A DNA stretch of 64,000 nt, taken from positions 20,799 through 84,798 of the forward strand of contig NZ_JACHXN010000024.1 of NCBI RefSeq assembly GCF_014192095.1, given 5' to 3'. The notes under the pieces were generated by a model, which worked only from the letters and a program-made list of their open reading frames with translations, was not told where the DNA came from and searched no databases. A program made the position numbers and the translations under genes. This document shows positions 27,329 through 36,120 of the stretch, piece after piece. Origin of the DNA: Phyllobacterium trifolii. GTDB lineage: Bacteria; Pseudomonadota; Alphaproteobacteria; Rhizobiales; Rhizobiaceae. How positions within the stretch are numbered: the stretch's first letter is position 1; every line of letters begins with the position of its first letter.

Positions 27329-28654
27329 ATGAAAACGATAAAGCAGGCCCTGCTCGGGGCGACCTCGGCGTTTGTGTTGTTCGTTGCAGCGCCGAACCTT
27401 GCAAAAGCCGATGAGCTGACCCTGTGCTGGGCGGCCTGGGACCCCGCCAACGCATTGGTTGAGCTCTCGAAAGATTTTACTTCTCAAAGCGGAACGACAA
27501 TGAAGTTCGAATTCGTGCCTTGGCCGAATTTTGCCGACCGCATCCTCAATGAACTCAACTCCGGCGGCAAGCTGTGCGATCTCCTCATCGGAGATAGCCA
27601 ATGGCTAGGCGGCTCGGCTGAAAATGGATACTACGTGAAGCTCAATGATTTCTTCGACAAGGAAGGGATCAAGATGAGCGATTTCGCCGATGCAGCGGTC
27701 AACGCTTACGCGACATGGCCGAAGGGCACGCCGAACTATTGGGCGTTGCCGGCGATGGGCGATGCCAATGCCTGGTTCTACCGCAAGGACTGGTTTGCCC
27801 AGCCCGAAATTCAGGCTGAATTCAAAAAGAAGTACAATCGCGATCTGGCAGCCCCAACGACCTGGGATGAGTTGATACAGGTGGCCGAGTTCTTCAATGG
27901 GCGGGAAATCGACGGCAAGAAGGTCTACGGAGCCGCGATCTTCACCGAACGCGCTTCCGAAGGCATCACCATGGGCGCAACGTCGGCGCTTTATCCCTAT
28001 GGCTTCAAGTATGAAAATACGCCGGGCAAATATGACATGGAGGGCGCGGTCAACTCGCCAGAAGCAGTCGCCGGGCTTGAAGCCTACAAGAAACTCTACA
28101 AATGCTGCACGCCGCCCGGATATACCGATGCCTATATGGGCGAAAGCCTCGATGCGTTCAAATCCGGACAAGTTGCGATGGCGATGAACTGGTTCGCCTT
28201 CTTTCCGGGTCTCTACAAAGACGAGAAGGTCGGCGGCGACAAGATCGGGTTCTTCGTCAATCCGAAAGAGAAGGTTGCGGCATCGACACTCGGCGGACAG
28301 GGAATTTCCGTCGTTGCCAATACTGACAATATGGATGGCGCTCTTGCCTATATCAAATGGTTTGCCCAGCCGGATGTTCAGAAAAAATGGTGGTCGCTTG
28401 GCGGATACGCCGTGCACAAGACAGTGCTAAACGACCCGACATTTACGGAGAGTCAGCCATTTGCTGCGGACTTCCTCGTGGCCATGAATCAGGTTCAGGA
28501 TTTCTGGCAGGAACCGTCCTATGCTATCCTCCTGCAGGCAATGCAGAAACGCCTTCACGATTACGTCGTTGCAGACAAGGGCACGGCGAAAGAGGCGCTT
28601 GATGGGCTGGTCAAGGACTGGACAGAGGTCTTCAAGGACGACGGGAAGCTTTAA
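27329..28654 (+). CDS. ABC transporter substrate-binding protein, sugar/glycerol type (GlpV-like position)
   Basis: A 441-aa extracellular solute-binding family 1 protein with a signal peptide (cleavage after NLAKA, about residue 26). Family features include WPNFADRILNELNSG and the conserved late segment AMNWFAFFPGLYKDE. It is followed by two permeases, a 68-aa membrane protein and two ATPases, the gene order of the rhizobial glycerol system GlpV-P-Q-U-S-T, and then by dihydroxyacetone kinase genes. Hence the ligand is probably dihydroxyacetone, glycerol or another small polyol or ketose; this is inference from context. A hairpin after the stop suggests that this gene is expressed above the rest of the operon. 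Confidence 0.9.
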   Translation: MKTIKQALLGATSAFVLFVAAPNLAKADELTLCWAAWDPANALVELSKDFTSQSGTTMKFEFVPWPNFADRILNELNSGGKLCDLLIGDSQWLGGSAENGYYVKLNDFFDKEGIKMSDFADAAVNAYATWPKGTPNYWALPAMGDANAWFYRKDWFAQPEIQAEFKKKYNRDLAAPTTWDELIQVAEFFNGREIDGKKVYGAAIFTERASEGITMGATSALYPYGFKYENTPGKYDMEGAVNSPEAVAGLEAYKKLYKCCTPPGYTDAYMGESLDAFKSGQVAMAMNWFAFFPGLYKDEKVGGDKIGFFVNPKEKVAASTLGGQGISVVANTDNMDGALAYIKWFAQPDVQKKWWSLGGYAVHKTVLNDPTFTESQPFAADFLVAMNQVQDFWQEPSYAILLQAMQKRLHDYVVADKGTAKEALDGLVKDWTEVFKDDGKL

Positions 28655-28688
28655 GCTCCGGCGCTTCAGATGACCCCGTGCTGAAATG

Positions 28689-28719
28689 ACTGCCCGGATC
28701 CGAGAACGTACCGGGCAGT
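28689..28719 (+). promoter_or_regulatory. Intercistronic hairpin after binding-protein gene
   Basis: ACTGCCCGG (28689-28697) and CCGGGCAGT (28711-28719) form a perfect 9-bp stem with a 13-base loop, followed by TCTTT. It lies 35 bases after the binding-protein stop and before the first permease. Such hairpins protect the upstream message from 3' decay or cause partial termination, giving more binding protein than permease. Confidence 0.7.
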
Positions 28720-28757
28720 TCTTTCGAATGCGACGCTTTAAAACCCAGGTGAAGTCC

Positions 28758-29717
28758 GTGACCGATACAAGTTCCACCATTTTGGGTGAGGCTGTTGCCC
28801 GTGCTACGCCGGCGCCCATCGCTTCCAGAATTCGCGGCCTGTCCGATCGCTCCATGGCATGGCTGTTCATTACGCCCGCCATCGCTCTGCTTTTGGCAGT
28901 CAATATTTTTCCGCTCATCTGGGCGATCTATCTTTCCTTCACGAATTTCCGGGCGAACCGGCCTAATGCCGCGCTGGAAAGCGTTGGCCTCAGCAATTAT
29001 AGCCGGGTGCTGAATGATCCCAATATCTGGCAGGCCATGCAGACGACGGCGCATTTCGTCTTCTGGACGATCCTGCTGCAGACGCTGATTGGATTTTCCC
29101 TCGCTTATCTGATTGACCGGAAATTTCGCGGGCACGCTTTCTGGACGACAATCATCCTGGTTCCAATGATGTTGTCTCCAGCCGTCGTCGGCAATTTCTG
29201 GCGGTTTCTCTATCAACCGCAGATTGGCCTTTTCAATCACATCGTGTCTTTTCTAACCGGTATCCCGCCGTCCTCATTCGAAATGCTGGGTTCGGTTCGG
29301 CTTTCGCCCTGGGCGATTATCATTGTCGATACGTGGATGTGGACACCTTACGTCATGCTGATCTGCCTGGCCGGATTGCGATCGATCCCCGACTATATCT
29401 ACGAGGCTGCCGAGGTGGATCGTGCTTCGCTTTGGCGCCAGTTCTGGTCGATCACGCTGCCGATGGCGCTGCCTTTCATCATGCTCGCGGTACTCTTCCG
29501 CGGTATCGAAAACTTCAAAATGTTTGACATGGTGACTCTTCTCACCGGCGGTGGCCCGGGTTCGACAACGGAAGTCGCCTCCATCACGCTGAAGCGGGAG
29601 GCATTTGAAAGCTGGCGCACCGGTCGCGCGTCCGCCTTCGCCATCATTCTGTTTGTCGCGGTGTTCGGTCTCGCCAACATCTATGTGAAAGCCCTCAACA
29701 AGGTGAAACAGCGATGA
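28758..29717 (+). CDS. ABC transporter permease, sugar type (GlpP-like position)
   Basis: A 319-aa MalF-type permease with six helices and the EAA loop around YIYEAAEVDRASLWRQFWSITLP. GTG 28758 is the preferred start: AGGTGAA lies seven bases before it, and the upstream alternative ATG 28686 would fall inside the hairpin at 28689-28719; ATG 28728 remains possible. Its stop overlaps the start of the second permease (ATGA). Confidence 0.88.
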   Translation: MTDTSSTILGEAVARATPAPIASRIRGLSDRSMAWLFITPAIALLLAVNIFPLIWAIYLSFTNFRANRPNAALESVGLSNYSRVLNDPNIWQAMQTTAHFVFWTILLQTLIGFSLAYLIDRKFRGHAFWTTIILVPMMLSPAVVGNFWRFLYQPQIGLFNHIVSFLTGIPPSSFEMLGSVRLSPWAIIIVDTWMWTPYVMLICLAGLRSIPDYIYEAAEVDRASLWRQFWSITLPMALPFIMLAVLFRGIENFKMFDMVTLLTGGGPGSTTEVASITLKREAFESWRTGRASAFAIILFVAVFGLANIYVKALNKVKQR

Positions 29718-30667
29718 GCTCTGTCAACACCGCCCATTCGGTCGTCGAGCCGAGCCGTACCTCCAAACGCATCGCTGCGACCATCGTCATCGCCTATGCA
29801 GTGATCACGATGATCCCGCTCGTATGGATCGTTCTGACCAGCTTCAAATCCCCGCCGGATTCAATCAGCTACCCGCCGAAGATCGTATTTCAGCCGACGC
29901 TGGAGGGTTATTGCAACCTGTTTACAACGCGCACACGGCAAACCCCCGAGTATATCACTTCGCTTGGGGCACCGACGAGTACCTGCGATGAAATCACCCG
30001 AAGCCGCAACATGGTCATCGCCGGGCCTTCGAACTACTGGCCGCGTTTCCAGAACTCGCTGGTGATCGCTTTCGGCTCGACGTTCCTCGCCGTCTCGCTT
30101 GGCACTCTTGCAGCCTATGGATTTTCGCGTTTCAAGGTTCCTCTCGCGGAAGATCTTTTATTCTTCATTCTCTCGACGCGAATGATGCCGCCCATTGCCG
30201 TCGCCATTCCCATTTATCTGATGTATCGGCAGCTTGGTCTATCTGACACCGCACTGGGCATGATCCTGCTTTACACGGCTGTAAACGTCTCGCTTGCCGT
30301 CTGGCTCCTGAAGGGTTTCATCGACGAAATTCCGCGCGAATACGAAGAGGCAGCCATGATCGACGGCTACACGCGCATGCAGGCCTTTTTCAAGGTCGTC
30401 CTACCGCAGGCGACCACGGGCATCGCCGCAACGGCCATCTTCTGCCTCATCTTTGCCTGGAATGAATACGCCTTCGCAGTGCTCTTGACGTCGGGCGCAG
30501 CCCAGACTGCGCCGCCGTTCATTCCAACGATCATTGGTGAAGGCGGGCAGGACTGGCCAGCCGTTGCTGCGGGAACCACGATCTTCGTCGTGCCGATCCT
30601 GGTTTTCACGATCCTTCTGCGCAAGCAGCTGTTGCGCGGTATCACTTTTGGAGCTGTACGCAAATGA
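29714..30667 (+). CDS. ABC transporter permease, sugar type (GlpQ-like position)
   Basis: A 317-aa MalG-type permease with six helices. The EAA loop reads EYEEAAMIDGYTRMQAFFKV. There is an extended periplasmic loop after the first helix (about residues 50-105, including two cysteines in the region CNLFTTRTRQT...TCDEITR). It overlaps both neighbours by four bases (ATGA), which makes one tightly coupled cassette with the 68-aa protein. Confidence 0.9.
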   Translation: MSSVNTAHSVVEPSRTSKRIAATIVIAYAVITMIPLVWIVLTSFKSPPDSISYPPKIVFQPTLEGYCNLFTTRTRQTPEYITSLGAPTSTCDEITRSRNMVIAGPSNYWPRFQNSLVIAFGSTFLAVSLGTLAAYGFSRFKVPLAEDLLFFILSTRMMPPIAVAIPIYLMYRQLGLSDTALGMILLYTAVNVSLAVWLLKGFIDEIPREYEEAAMIDGYTRMQAFFKVVLPQATTGIAATAIFCLIFAWNEYAFAVLLTSGAAQTAPPFIPTIIGEGGQDWPAVAAGTTIFVVPILVFTILLRKQLLRGITFGAVRK

Positions 30668-30870
30668 CGGCGCAAACACCTGTCCCCTCGAAACAAAAAC
30701 GGCCGTTCTTTTTCAGGCGCGGCCCTATGGAAAATATCGCGACTGGTCTGATCGGCCTCGGATTCCTGATGCTGTTCCAGCCCTTCCTTCTGATCTTTTA
30801 CACGTGGTCGCTGGTCACACTGCTGGCGGGTACTCTCATGTTCATCATCGTTTCAAAGTTCCCGGAGTAG
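30664..30870 (+). CDS. Small transporter-associated membrane protein (GlpU-like), 68 aa
   Basis: The protein has a basic N-terminus (SKQKRPFFFRRG) and two hydrophobic segments (about 25-43 and 44-63). It sits between the permease and ATPase genes, with an ATGA overlap to the permease and three bases before the ATPase. Rhizobium leguminosarum GlpU is a small membrane protein in the same position of the glycerol transporter operon. It may be a transporter accessory subunit; its function is not known. Confidence 0.75.
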   Translation: MTAQTPVPSKQKRPFFFRRGPMENIATGLIGLGFLMLFQPFLLIFYTWSLVTLLAGTLMFIIVSKFPE

Positions 30871-30873
30871 ACG

Positions 30874-31971
30874 ATGGCAGAGATCAGAATAGAAAATCTG
30901 CGCAAGGAATTTGGTGCTTTCAGTGCAGTGGAAGATTCGAGCTTCGTTGTCCGTGATGGCGAATTCCTGGCCCTGCTTGGTCCGTCAGGCTGCGGCAAGA
31001 CAACGACGCTGCGGATGATTGCGGGTCTTGAGCTGCCGACCAGCGGCAAGATCTTCCTTGGCGGTGAAGATGTCACGTTCAATCGAGCCCGGGAGCGGGA
31101 TATTGCTTTTGTCTTCCAGCTCTTTGCGCTTTATCCGCACATGAATGTACGCAAGAACATAGCGTTTCCACTGCTTGCGCAGGGTGTTGCCAAAGCAGAA
31201 ATCCGCGCGCGCGTCGAGGAGACAGCAAAGCTCTTGCAGATCGATCATATCCTCGACAGGTCGGTATCGGGACTGGCGGGTGGCGATCGTCAGCGCGTGG
31301 CGCTCGGAAGGGCAATCGTCCGGCGGCCAAAGTGCTTTCTTATGGATGAACCTCTCGGCACATTGGATGCAGAGTTTCGCGACCTGATGGTACGGGAACT
31401 ACGGGAGCTGCATAACAGAATCCGTGCCACCACAGTCTACGTCACCCACGACCAGCTGGAGGCGATGGCGATGGCGGACAAGATTGCTGTGATGAACCAC
31501 GGTATCATCGAGCAATTCGGTACGCCTCAGGAAATCTATAATCGTCCGGCGACCATGTATGTCGCTGATTTTATCGGCTCGCCGCCGATGAATTTTCTGC
31601 GATTTACGGCTGGCTTACAAAAAGGCGCGCGATCCGTTGTCGTCGATGGCGTGGATATTTCTGTGCCGGAAATCCATCTCGACCTTGCGGAAAGCGAATT
31701 CGCGCTTGGAGTGCGGCCCGAAGATATAAGTTTCAGCGATGTATCCCCTTTGCGCGGCGCTGTCTTTGGCAGCGAGTATCACGGGACCAACCAGATCGTC
31801 GCCGTGGAGATGGGTAAAGGACTGGTCAAGGCGCGAGTACCGGCCGACCAGAATTTCCGCATCGGCGAAACCGTGGGGCTCGAACTCAACTACGACAGAC
31901 TGTCTCTCTTCGACTGCACATCCGGCAGAGCTGTTCCGTCGTCCCGCTATGCGGAGCATCATCATGGCTGA
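30874..31971 (+). CDS. ABC transporter ATP-binding protein with altered signature motif (GlpS-like position)
   Basis: A 365-aa MalK-type ATPase. Walker A GPSGCGKTTT (about 37-46), Q-loop FQLFALYPHM, Walker B CFLMDEPLGTLD and H-loop YVTHDQLEA are normal. The signature is LAGGDRQRVALGRA instead of LSGGQQQR, so the key Ser and Gln are replaced by Ala and Asp. A C-terminal regulatory domain follows. The operon codes a second ATPase with a near-normal signature, so the two probably form a heterodimer with one weakened ATP site. Overlaps the next gene by eight bases. Confidence 0.9.
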   Translation: MAEIRIENLRKEFGAFSAVEDSSFVVRDGEFLALLGPSGCGKTTTLRMIAGLELPTSGKIFLGGEDVTFNRARERDIAFVFQLFALYPHMNVRKNIAFPLLAQGVAKAEIRARVEETAKLLQIDHILDRSVSGLAGGDRQRVALGRAIVRRPKCFLMDEPLGTLDAEFRDLMVRELRELHNRIRATTVYVTHDQLEAMAMADKIAVMNHGIIEQFGTPQEIYNRPATMYVADFIGSPPMNFLRFTAGLQKGARSVVVDGVDISVPEIHLDLAESEFALGVRPEDISFSDVSPLRGAVFGSEYHGTNQIVAVEMGKGLVKARVPADQNFRIGETVGLELNYDRLSLFDCTSGRAVPSSRYAEHHHG

Positions 31972-32971
31972 AGTCATCCTGCAAGGTATTAACAAGAATT
32001 TCGGCGAAACCCGTGCCGTCTCCGATGTGGATCTGGTTGTTGCCGACGGAGAATGCGTTGTCCTGCTTGGCCCCACCGGTGCCGGCAAGACCACTACGCT
32101 GCGCCTGATTGCCGGGCTGGAGCGCCCCGACAGTGGCCGCATCATTATTGGCGGATATGATGTGGCGAAAGAAGCGCCGGCGGGCCGCGACGTCGCGTTC
32201 GTTTTTCAGCAATATTCGCTCTATCCGCATCTGTCGGTCTACGACAACCTGGCTTTCCCCTTGCGGTCCCCGGCCCGCCGTCTCGGCAAGGATGAAATCG
32301 ACCGGCGCGTCCGAGAAGTCGCGCGGATGGTGCGCATCGACCACAAGCTTGAAAACCGCTCGACCCGGCTTTCGGGCGGCGAAATGCAGCGGGTCGCCAT
32401 CGGCCGGGCGCTTGTACGCCGGCCGGCGATCTATCTCATGGACGAGCCACTTTCCTCGCTGGACGCGAAGTTGCGCGCCGATCTTCGGCTGGAACTCAAA
32501 CGCATTCAGAAAGAGCTCGGATCAACGCTGCTCTACGTGACACACGATCAGATCGAAGCCATGACAATGGCCGATCGCATAGGCATTCTTACCGAGGGTC
32601 GATTGGTGCAGATTGGAACGCCTCGAGAGATCTACAGCAACCCGGCGAATATTCATGTCGCTGCCCGGCTTGGGCAGCCGCACATTAATCTTTTTCCGGC
32701 TAACCTTCTTCCGGACAGCAAGATCCCGGCAGGTACACAAACAATCGGGGCGCGGACCGAACATCTGGACATAACGCTAGGCGGCCATGTTAATGCGCAC
32801 GTCGATTGGGTAGAGCACCTCGGAGACCAGAATCACCTGCATCTACGGGTCGGCGACTGCAAGCTGATCACCCTGGCCAACCAGCGTCTGCCCGTAAAAC
32901 CGGGAGATCCAATTGGCCTAGCGCTAAGAGATCCTCTTTATTTCGGTGCGGATGGCAACAGGGTGGTTTGA
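31964..32971 (+). CDS. ABC transporter ATP-binding protein (GlpT-like position)
   Basis: A 335-aa ATPase: Walker A GPTGAGKTTT (about 38), Q-loop FQQYSLYPHL, signature LSGGEMQRVAIGRA, Walker B IYLMDEPLSSLD and H-loop YVTHDQIEA, with a short TOBE-type C-terminus. ATG 31964 is chosen since GGAG lies seven bases before it and it begins with the usual MAEVILQGINKNFG; the open frame runs back to 31739 inside the previous gene. It pairs with the ATPase at 30874. Confidence 0.9.
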   Translation: MAEVILQGINKNFGETRAVSDVDLVVADGECVVLLGPTGAGKTTTLRLIAGLERPDSGRIIIGGYDVAKEAPAGRDVAFVFQQYSLYPHLSVYDNLAFPLRSPARRLGKDEIDRRVREVARMVRIDHKLENRSTRLSGGEMQRVAIGRALVRRPAIYLMDEPLSSLDAKLRADLRLELKRIQKELGSTLLYVTHDQIEAMTMADRIGILTEGRLVQIGTPREIYSNPANIHVAARLGQPHINLFPANLLPDSKIPAGTQTIGARTEHLDITLGGHVNAHVDWVEHLGDQNHLHLRVGDCKLITLANQRLPVKPGDPIGLALRDPLYFGADGNRVV

Positions 32972-33032
32972 GGGATTGCCGGATCCAAATGGTTGTTCAA
33001 CACGCGTAAAGACGAAAGACTGGAAAATGCCG

Positions 33033-34712
33033 ATGAAACACTTTTTCAACCGCAGGGAAAACATAGTCACCGAGTCGCTCGATGGTCTGTTGCTGACCAG
33101 TCGTCCGGGAATGCTTGCGCGGCTTGACAGCTATCCGGATATCAAGGTCATTCTGCGTGCGGATTGGGACAAGTCCAAGGTCGCCGTTATATCGGGCGGC
33201 GGTGCGGGTCATGAGCCTTCCCACGCCGGGTTTGTCGGAAGGGGCATGCTGACGGCCGCCGTATCGGGCGAGATTTTTGCCTCTCCCAGCGTTGATGCCG
33301 TGCTTACGGCGATCCGTGCTGTTACAGGGCCGAGAGGTTGCCTGCTGATCGTCAAGAATTACACCGGCGACCGGCTGAATTTTGGGCTCGCCGCCGAAAG
33401 AGCGCGCTCCGAAGGGTTCAGGGTGGAGATGGTCATCGTGGCCGACGATATCGCGCTTCCCGACCTTGCCCAGCCGCGTGGAGTTGCTGGTACGCTGTTC
33501 ATTCACAAGATCGCAGGTTTTCTCGCCGAACGCGGCGATAGCCTTGAAGATGTAGCTGCATCGGCTGCATCGGCGGCCAGCGAGATTGTGTCGCTGGGTG
33601 TCTCGCTGTCGACATGCTCGATCCCGGGCCAGGAGCAGGAACAACGCCTCGGCGCTGACGAGGGCGAACTCGGTCTTGGTATTCATGGCGAGCCGGGGGT
33701 CGAACGTATCGCGCTCCAGGAGTCCGGGAAGATCGTCGCCATTATGGCGGAGCGGCTTGCGGCAGCTCTGCGGGGGACGGGCGATTATGCGTTGTTGATC
33801 AACAACCTTGGCGCTGTGCCGCCATTGGAAATGAGCCTCATTGCCCATGATGTTCTTGCGTCTTCGCTGGCGGATCGGGTGAAGCTGGTGATCGGCCCCT
33901 CGCCAATGATGACAGCACTCAACATGAACGGCTTTTCGCTTTCGCTCATCCGACTCGACGCAGAACGTGAGACAGCGCTTGCCTCTCCCGTCGACCCTCA
34001 TGCGTGGGCTCCGCCGGTTCTACGGCATGGCCTGGATATCCTTCCCGCGCCCAAGGTCCCTGTTGGAGAGGCTATCGCCGCGGCGAGCCGCGATCCGTTG
34101 GCGGAAAAATTGGTAACCGCCGTGTGCCAGCATCTGATCTCGCTTGAAACCGAGCTCAATCGTCTAGATGCCCGCACTGGAGACGGCGATACGGGATCGA
34201 CAGTTGCTGCCGGGGCACGAGGCGTGCTTGGCAAGATCAAATCATTGCCGCTCGCTGACAACGCGGGAACATTTGCAGCGATCGGTGGGATTTTGGCAAC
34301 CAGTATGGGCGGATCAAGTGGCGTTCTACTCTCGATCTTTTTCACGGCAGCAGCTAAGGCAATGTCGGAGAAGAACAATCTGCCGGCCGCGCTGCTTGAG
34401 GGCCTCGACCGCATGACTTTTTACGGCGGAGCCAGACCGGGTGACAGAACCATGGTGGACGCGCTCGATCCGGCATTGCGAGCCTTGGCGGCAAGTGGAC
34501 TCTCTGACGCTGCCAGGGCGGCAGCTGCGGGTGCCAATGCCACCATGGCCATGACCAAAGCAAATGCGGGCCGGGCATCGTATGTGGGTGCAGGGCATCT
34601 CGCCGGTGTCGCTGATCCGGGAGCCATCGCTGTCGCTGCTGCTTTCGAGACTGTTGCAAAGGAGGTCGATGGTAAAGTCGCGCGAGGGGAGACTTCTGTC
34701 GTTGCAGACTGA
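33033..34712 (+). CDS. Dihydroxyacetone kinase, ATP-type, fused DhaK and DhaL domains
   Basis: About 559 aa. The DhaK domain (about 1-330) contains SGGGAGHEPSHAGFVG and the GIHGEPG segment with the His that binds the carbonyl of the substrate. The DhaL domain (about 365-555) has the Mg-ATP aspartates in TGDGDTGSTVAAG and the GGSSGVLLS and GARPGDRTMVDALDPA motifs. A fused K-L chain of this length is the ATP-dependent single-chain enzyme as in Citrobacter freundii, turning dihydroxyacetone (or a related short ketose) into its phosphate. Starts at 33027 and 33033 are both possible. It follows the transporter by about 60 bases. A separate PTS-type set is encoded directly downstream. Confidence 0.92.
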   Translation: MKHFFNRRENIVTESLDGLLLTSRPGMLARLDSYPDIKVILRADWDKSKVAVISGGGAGHEPSHAGFVGRGMLTAAVSGEIFASPSVDAVLTAIRAVTGPRGCLLIVKNYTGDRLNFGLAAERARSEGFRVEMVIVADDIALPDLAQPRGVAGTLFIHKIAGFLAERGDSLEDVAASAASAASEIVSLGVSLSTCSIPGQEQEQRLGADEGELGLGIHGEPGVERIALQESGKIVAIMAERLAAALRGTGDYALLINNLGAVPPLEMSLIAHDVLASSLADRVKLVIGPSPMMTALNMNGFSLSLIRLDAERETALASPVDPHAWAPPVLRHGLDILPAPKVPVGEAIAAASRDPLAEKLVTAVCQHLISLETELNRLDARTGDGDTGSTVAAGARGVLGKIKSLPLADNAGTFAAIGGILATSMGGSSGVLLSIFFTAAAKAMSEKNNLPAALLEGLDRMTFYGGARPGDRTMVDALDPALRALAASGLSDAARAAAAGANATMAMTKANAGRASYVGAGHLAGVADPGAIAVAAAFETVAKEVDGKVARGETSVVAD

Positions 34713-35316
34713 TCGGGAACTTGTGCTGGGACTGATCGAAGCCTGCCACGAGGCCATCGTGATCCATGCTGATGACCTGTGTGAGCTCGACCGGGCCATC
34801 GGCGACGGGGATCACGGGACCAACATGCGGCGTGGTTGCGAGGCGGTGTATCTCGATCGGGAACGATTGTGCAGCCTGCCGCTGCCACAGGCGATCGAGA
34901 CGATTGGAATGACGCTTGTCATGAGCGTCGGCGGCGCTTCAGGGCCGCTGTACGGAACCTTGCTAATAGAGATTGGGCGGCGGCTTGGCACCCGGGAAAA
35001 CGAGGCGGATTTCGCCACCATCCTTGGAGAGGCGGTCGATGCAGTGGCGCGGCGCGGGCGCGCTCATGCAGGTGACAAAACGTTGCTCGACGTGCTTTAC
35101 CCCGTTCAAACAGAAATGGTAAGGCAATCGGCCCTGATCAATATAGCCAAAAGGGCGGAGGTATCTGCTCAATTAACCGCTGACATGAAGGCGATGCGGG
35201 GACGTGCTTCGTTCCTTGGAGATCGTTCCATCGGCCATGTCGATCCGGGGGCATCGAGCTGTGCCCTTCTGACAACAGCTATTTGCCGCTATCTGAGGGA
35301 GTACCGTCCGGCATGA
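34669..35316 (+). CDS. dhaL: Dihydroxyacetone kinase subunit DhaL (PTS-type)
   Basis: A 215-aa stand-alone DhaL with the nucleotide/Mg motif IGDGDHGTNMRRG, GGASGPLYGTLL and AHAGDKTLLDVLYP. In PTS-type kinases DhaL keeps an ADP that is rephosphorylated by DhaM and passes the phosphate to the ketose held by DhaK. ATG 34669 has AAAGGAGG just before it and overlaps the fused kinase gene by 44 bases; TTG 34705 is an alternative. The gene downstream begins in its stop codon (ATGA). Confidence 0.9.
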   Translation: MVKSREGRLLSLQTDRELVLGLIEACHEAIVIHADDLCELDRAIGDGDHGTNMRRGCEAVYLDRERLCSLPLPQAIETIGMTLVMSVGGASGPLYGTLLIEIGRRLGTRENEADFATILGEAVDAVARRGRAHAGDKTLLDVLYPVQTEMVRQSALINIAKRAEVSAQLTADMKAMRGRASFLGDRSIGHVDPGASSCALLTTAICRYLREYRPA

Positions 35317-35714
35317 AAGGCAAGACTGCAAATGTGGGTATTGTGATCGTATCGCACTCGCCACTCGTTGCGAAAGGCACTGCCGATATGGTGCGCCAGA
35401 TGGTCGGCGACAGCGTGCCGCTTTCATGGTGCGGAGGCAATCCCGAGGGTGGTCTCGGTACCAATGCGGCGGGTATTCTTGCGGCCATAGAGGCAGCATG
35501 GTCCGATCATGGAGTTGCGGTGTTTGTTGATCTCGGCGGCGCGGAAACCAACAGCGAAATGGCGATCGAAATGCTGGGCGAACCACGTTCCGGAATGGTC
35601 GCCATCTGCAATTCACCCTTGGTCGAGGGTGCGGTCATTGCCGCTGCGGAAGCGGCCGGTGGGGCGTCGCTCGCAAAAGTAGTTGCCACAGCCCAGGAAC
35701 TCTCGCCCTCATGA
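35313..35714 (+). CDS. dhaM: DhaM: PTS EIIA (mannose-type) component of dihydroxyacetone kinase
   Basis: A 133-aa EIIA-Man fold protein starting VGIVIVSHSPLVAKG, where the His of VSHS is the phosphorylation site, followed by the GTNAAGI and FVDLGGAETN segments of the family. It relays phosphate from HPr to ADP on DhaL. Enterobacterial DhaM is fused to HPr and an EI-like part; here only the EIIA domain is present and HPr is the next gene. Overlaps dhaL and the HPr gene by four bases each. Confidence 0.9.
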   Translation: MKGKTANVGIVIVSHSPLVAKGTADMVRQMVGDSVPLSWCGGNPEGGLGTNAAGILAAIEAAWSDHGVAVFVDLGGAETNSEMAIEMLGEPRSGMVAICNSPLVEGAVIAAAEAAGGASLAKVVATAQELSPS

Positions 35715-36055
35715 GCGACAAGCAGGATGCGAGAATACGGGAGACGGATCGCGTGACGGTGCAGCGGCAGACAGAAATCGAAGTCGTGCACGGGACCGGA
35801 TTGCATGCCCGCCCTTCCGTGATTTTCACCCGTCTTGCCAAATCCTTTCCCTGCACGATCGAGATAGAGGTGAACGGTAACAGCATCTGGCTGAACGGCA
35901 AAAGCATCGTAAAGGTTATGGGAGCCAAAATCAGGAAGGGTTCCGTTCTGAAAATTCGCGCCGACGGAATTGGTGCGGCAGAAGCAATTGCGGCGTTGAA
36001 GGAACTGGTCGAACACAATTTCGACGAGGGAAAAGTCGATGGCCGAAATGTTTAG
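35711..36055 (+). CDS. HPr family phosphocarrier protein dedicated to the Dha kinase
   Basis: A 114-aa HPr. The active His is in TGLHARPSV (His about residue 32), the regulatory-site-like Ser in NGKSIVKVMG, and the fold matches HPr after an N-terminal extension of about 20 residues that ordinary HPr lacks. It should take phosphate from an EI protein and give it to DhaM. No EI gene is in the window, so EI-Ntr (PtsP) or another EI elsewhere must supply it. Starts within the dhaM stop (ATGA). Confidence 0.88.
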   Translation: MSDKQDARIRETDRVTVQRQTEIEVVHGTGLHARPSVIFTRLAKSFPCTIEIEVNGNSIWLNGKSIVKVMGAKIRKGSVLKIRADGIGAAEAIAALKELVEHNFDEGKVDGRNV

Positions 36056-36120
36056 ATTGCAAGGCCATTTAAGGCTCGAGTTCAACGACGCTGACCGCAC
36101 GGCGGCGGCGGCGAATTAAG

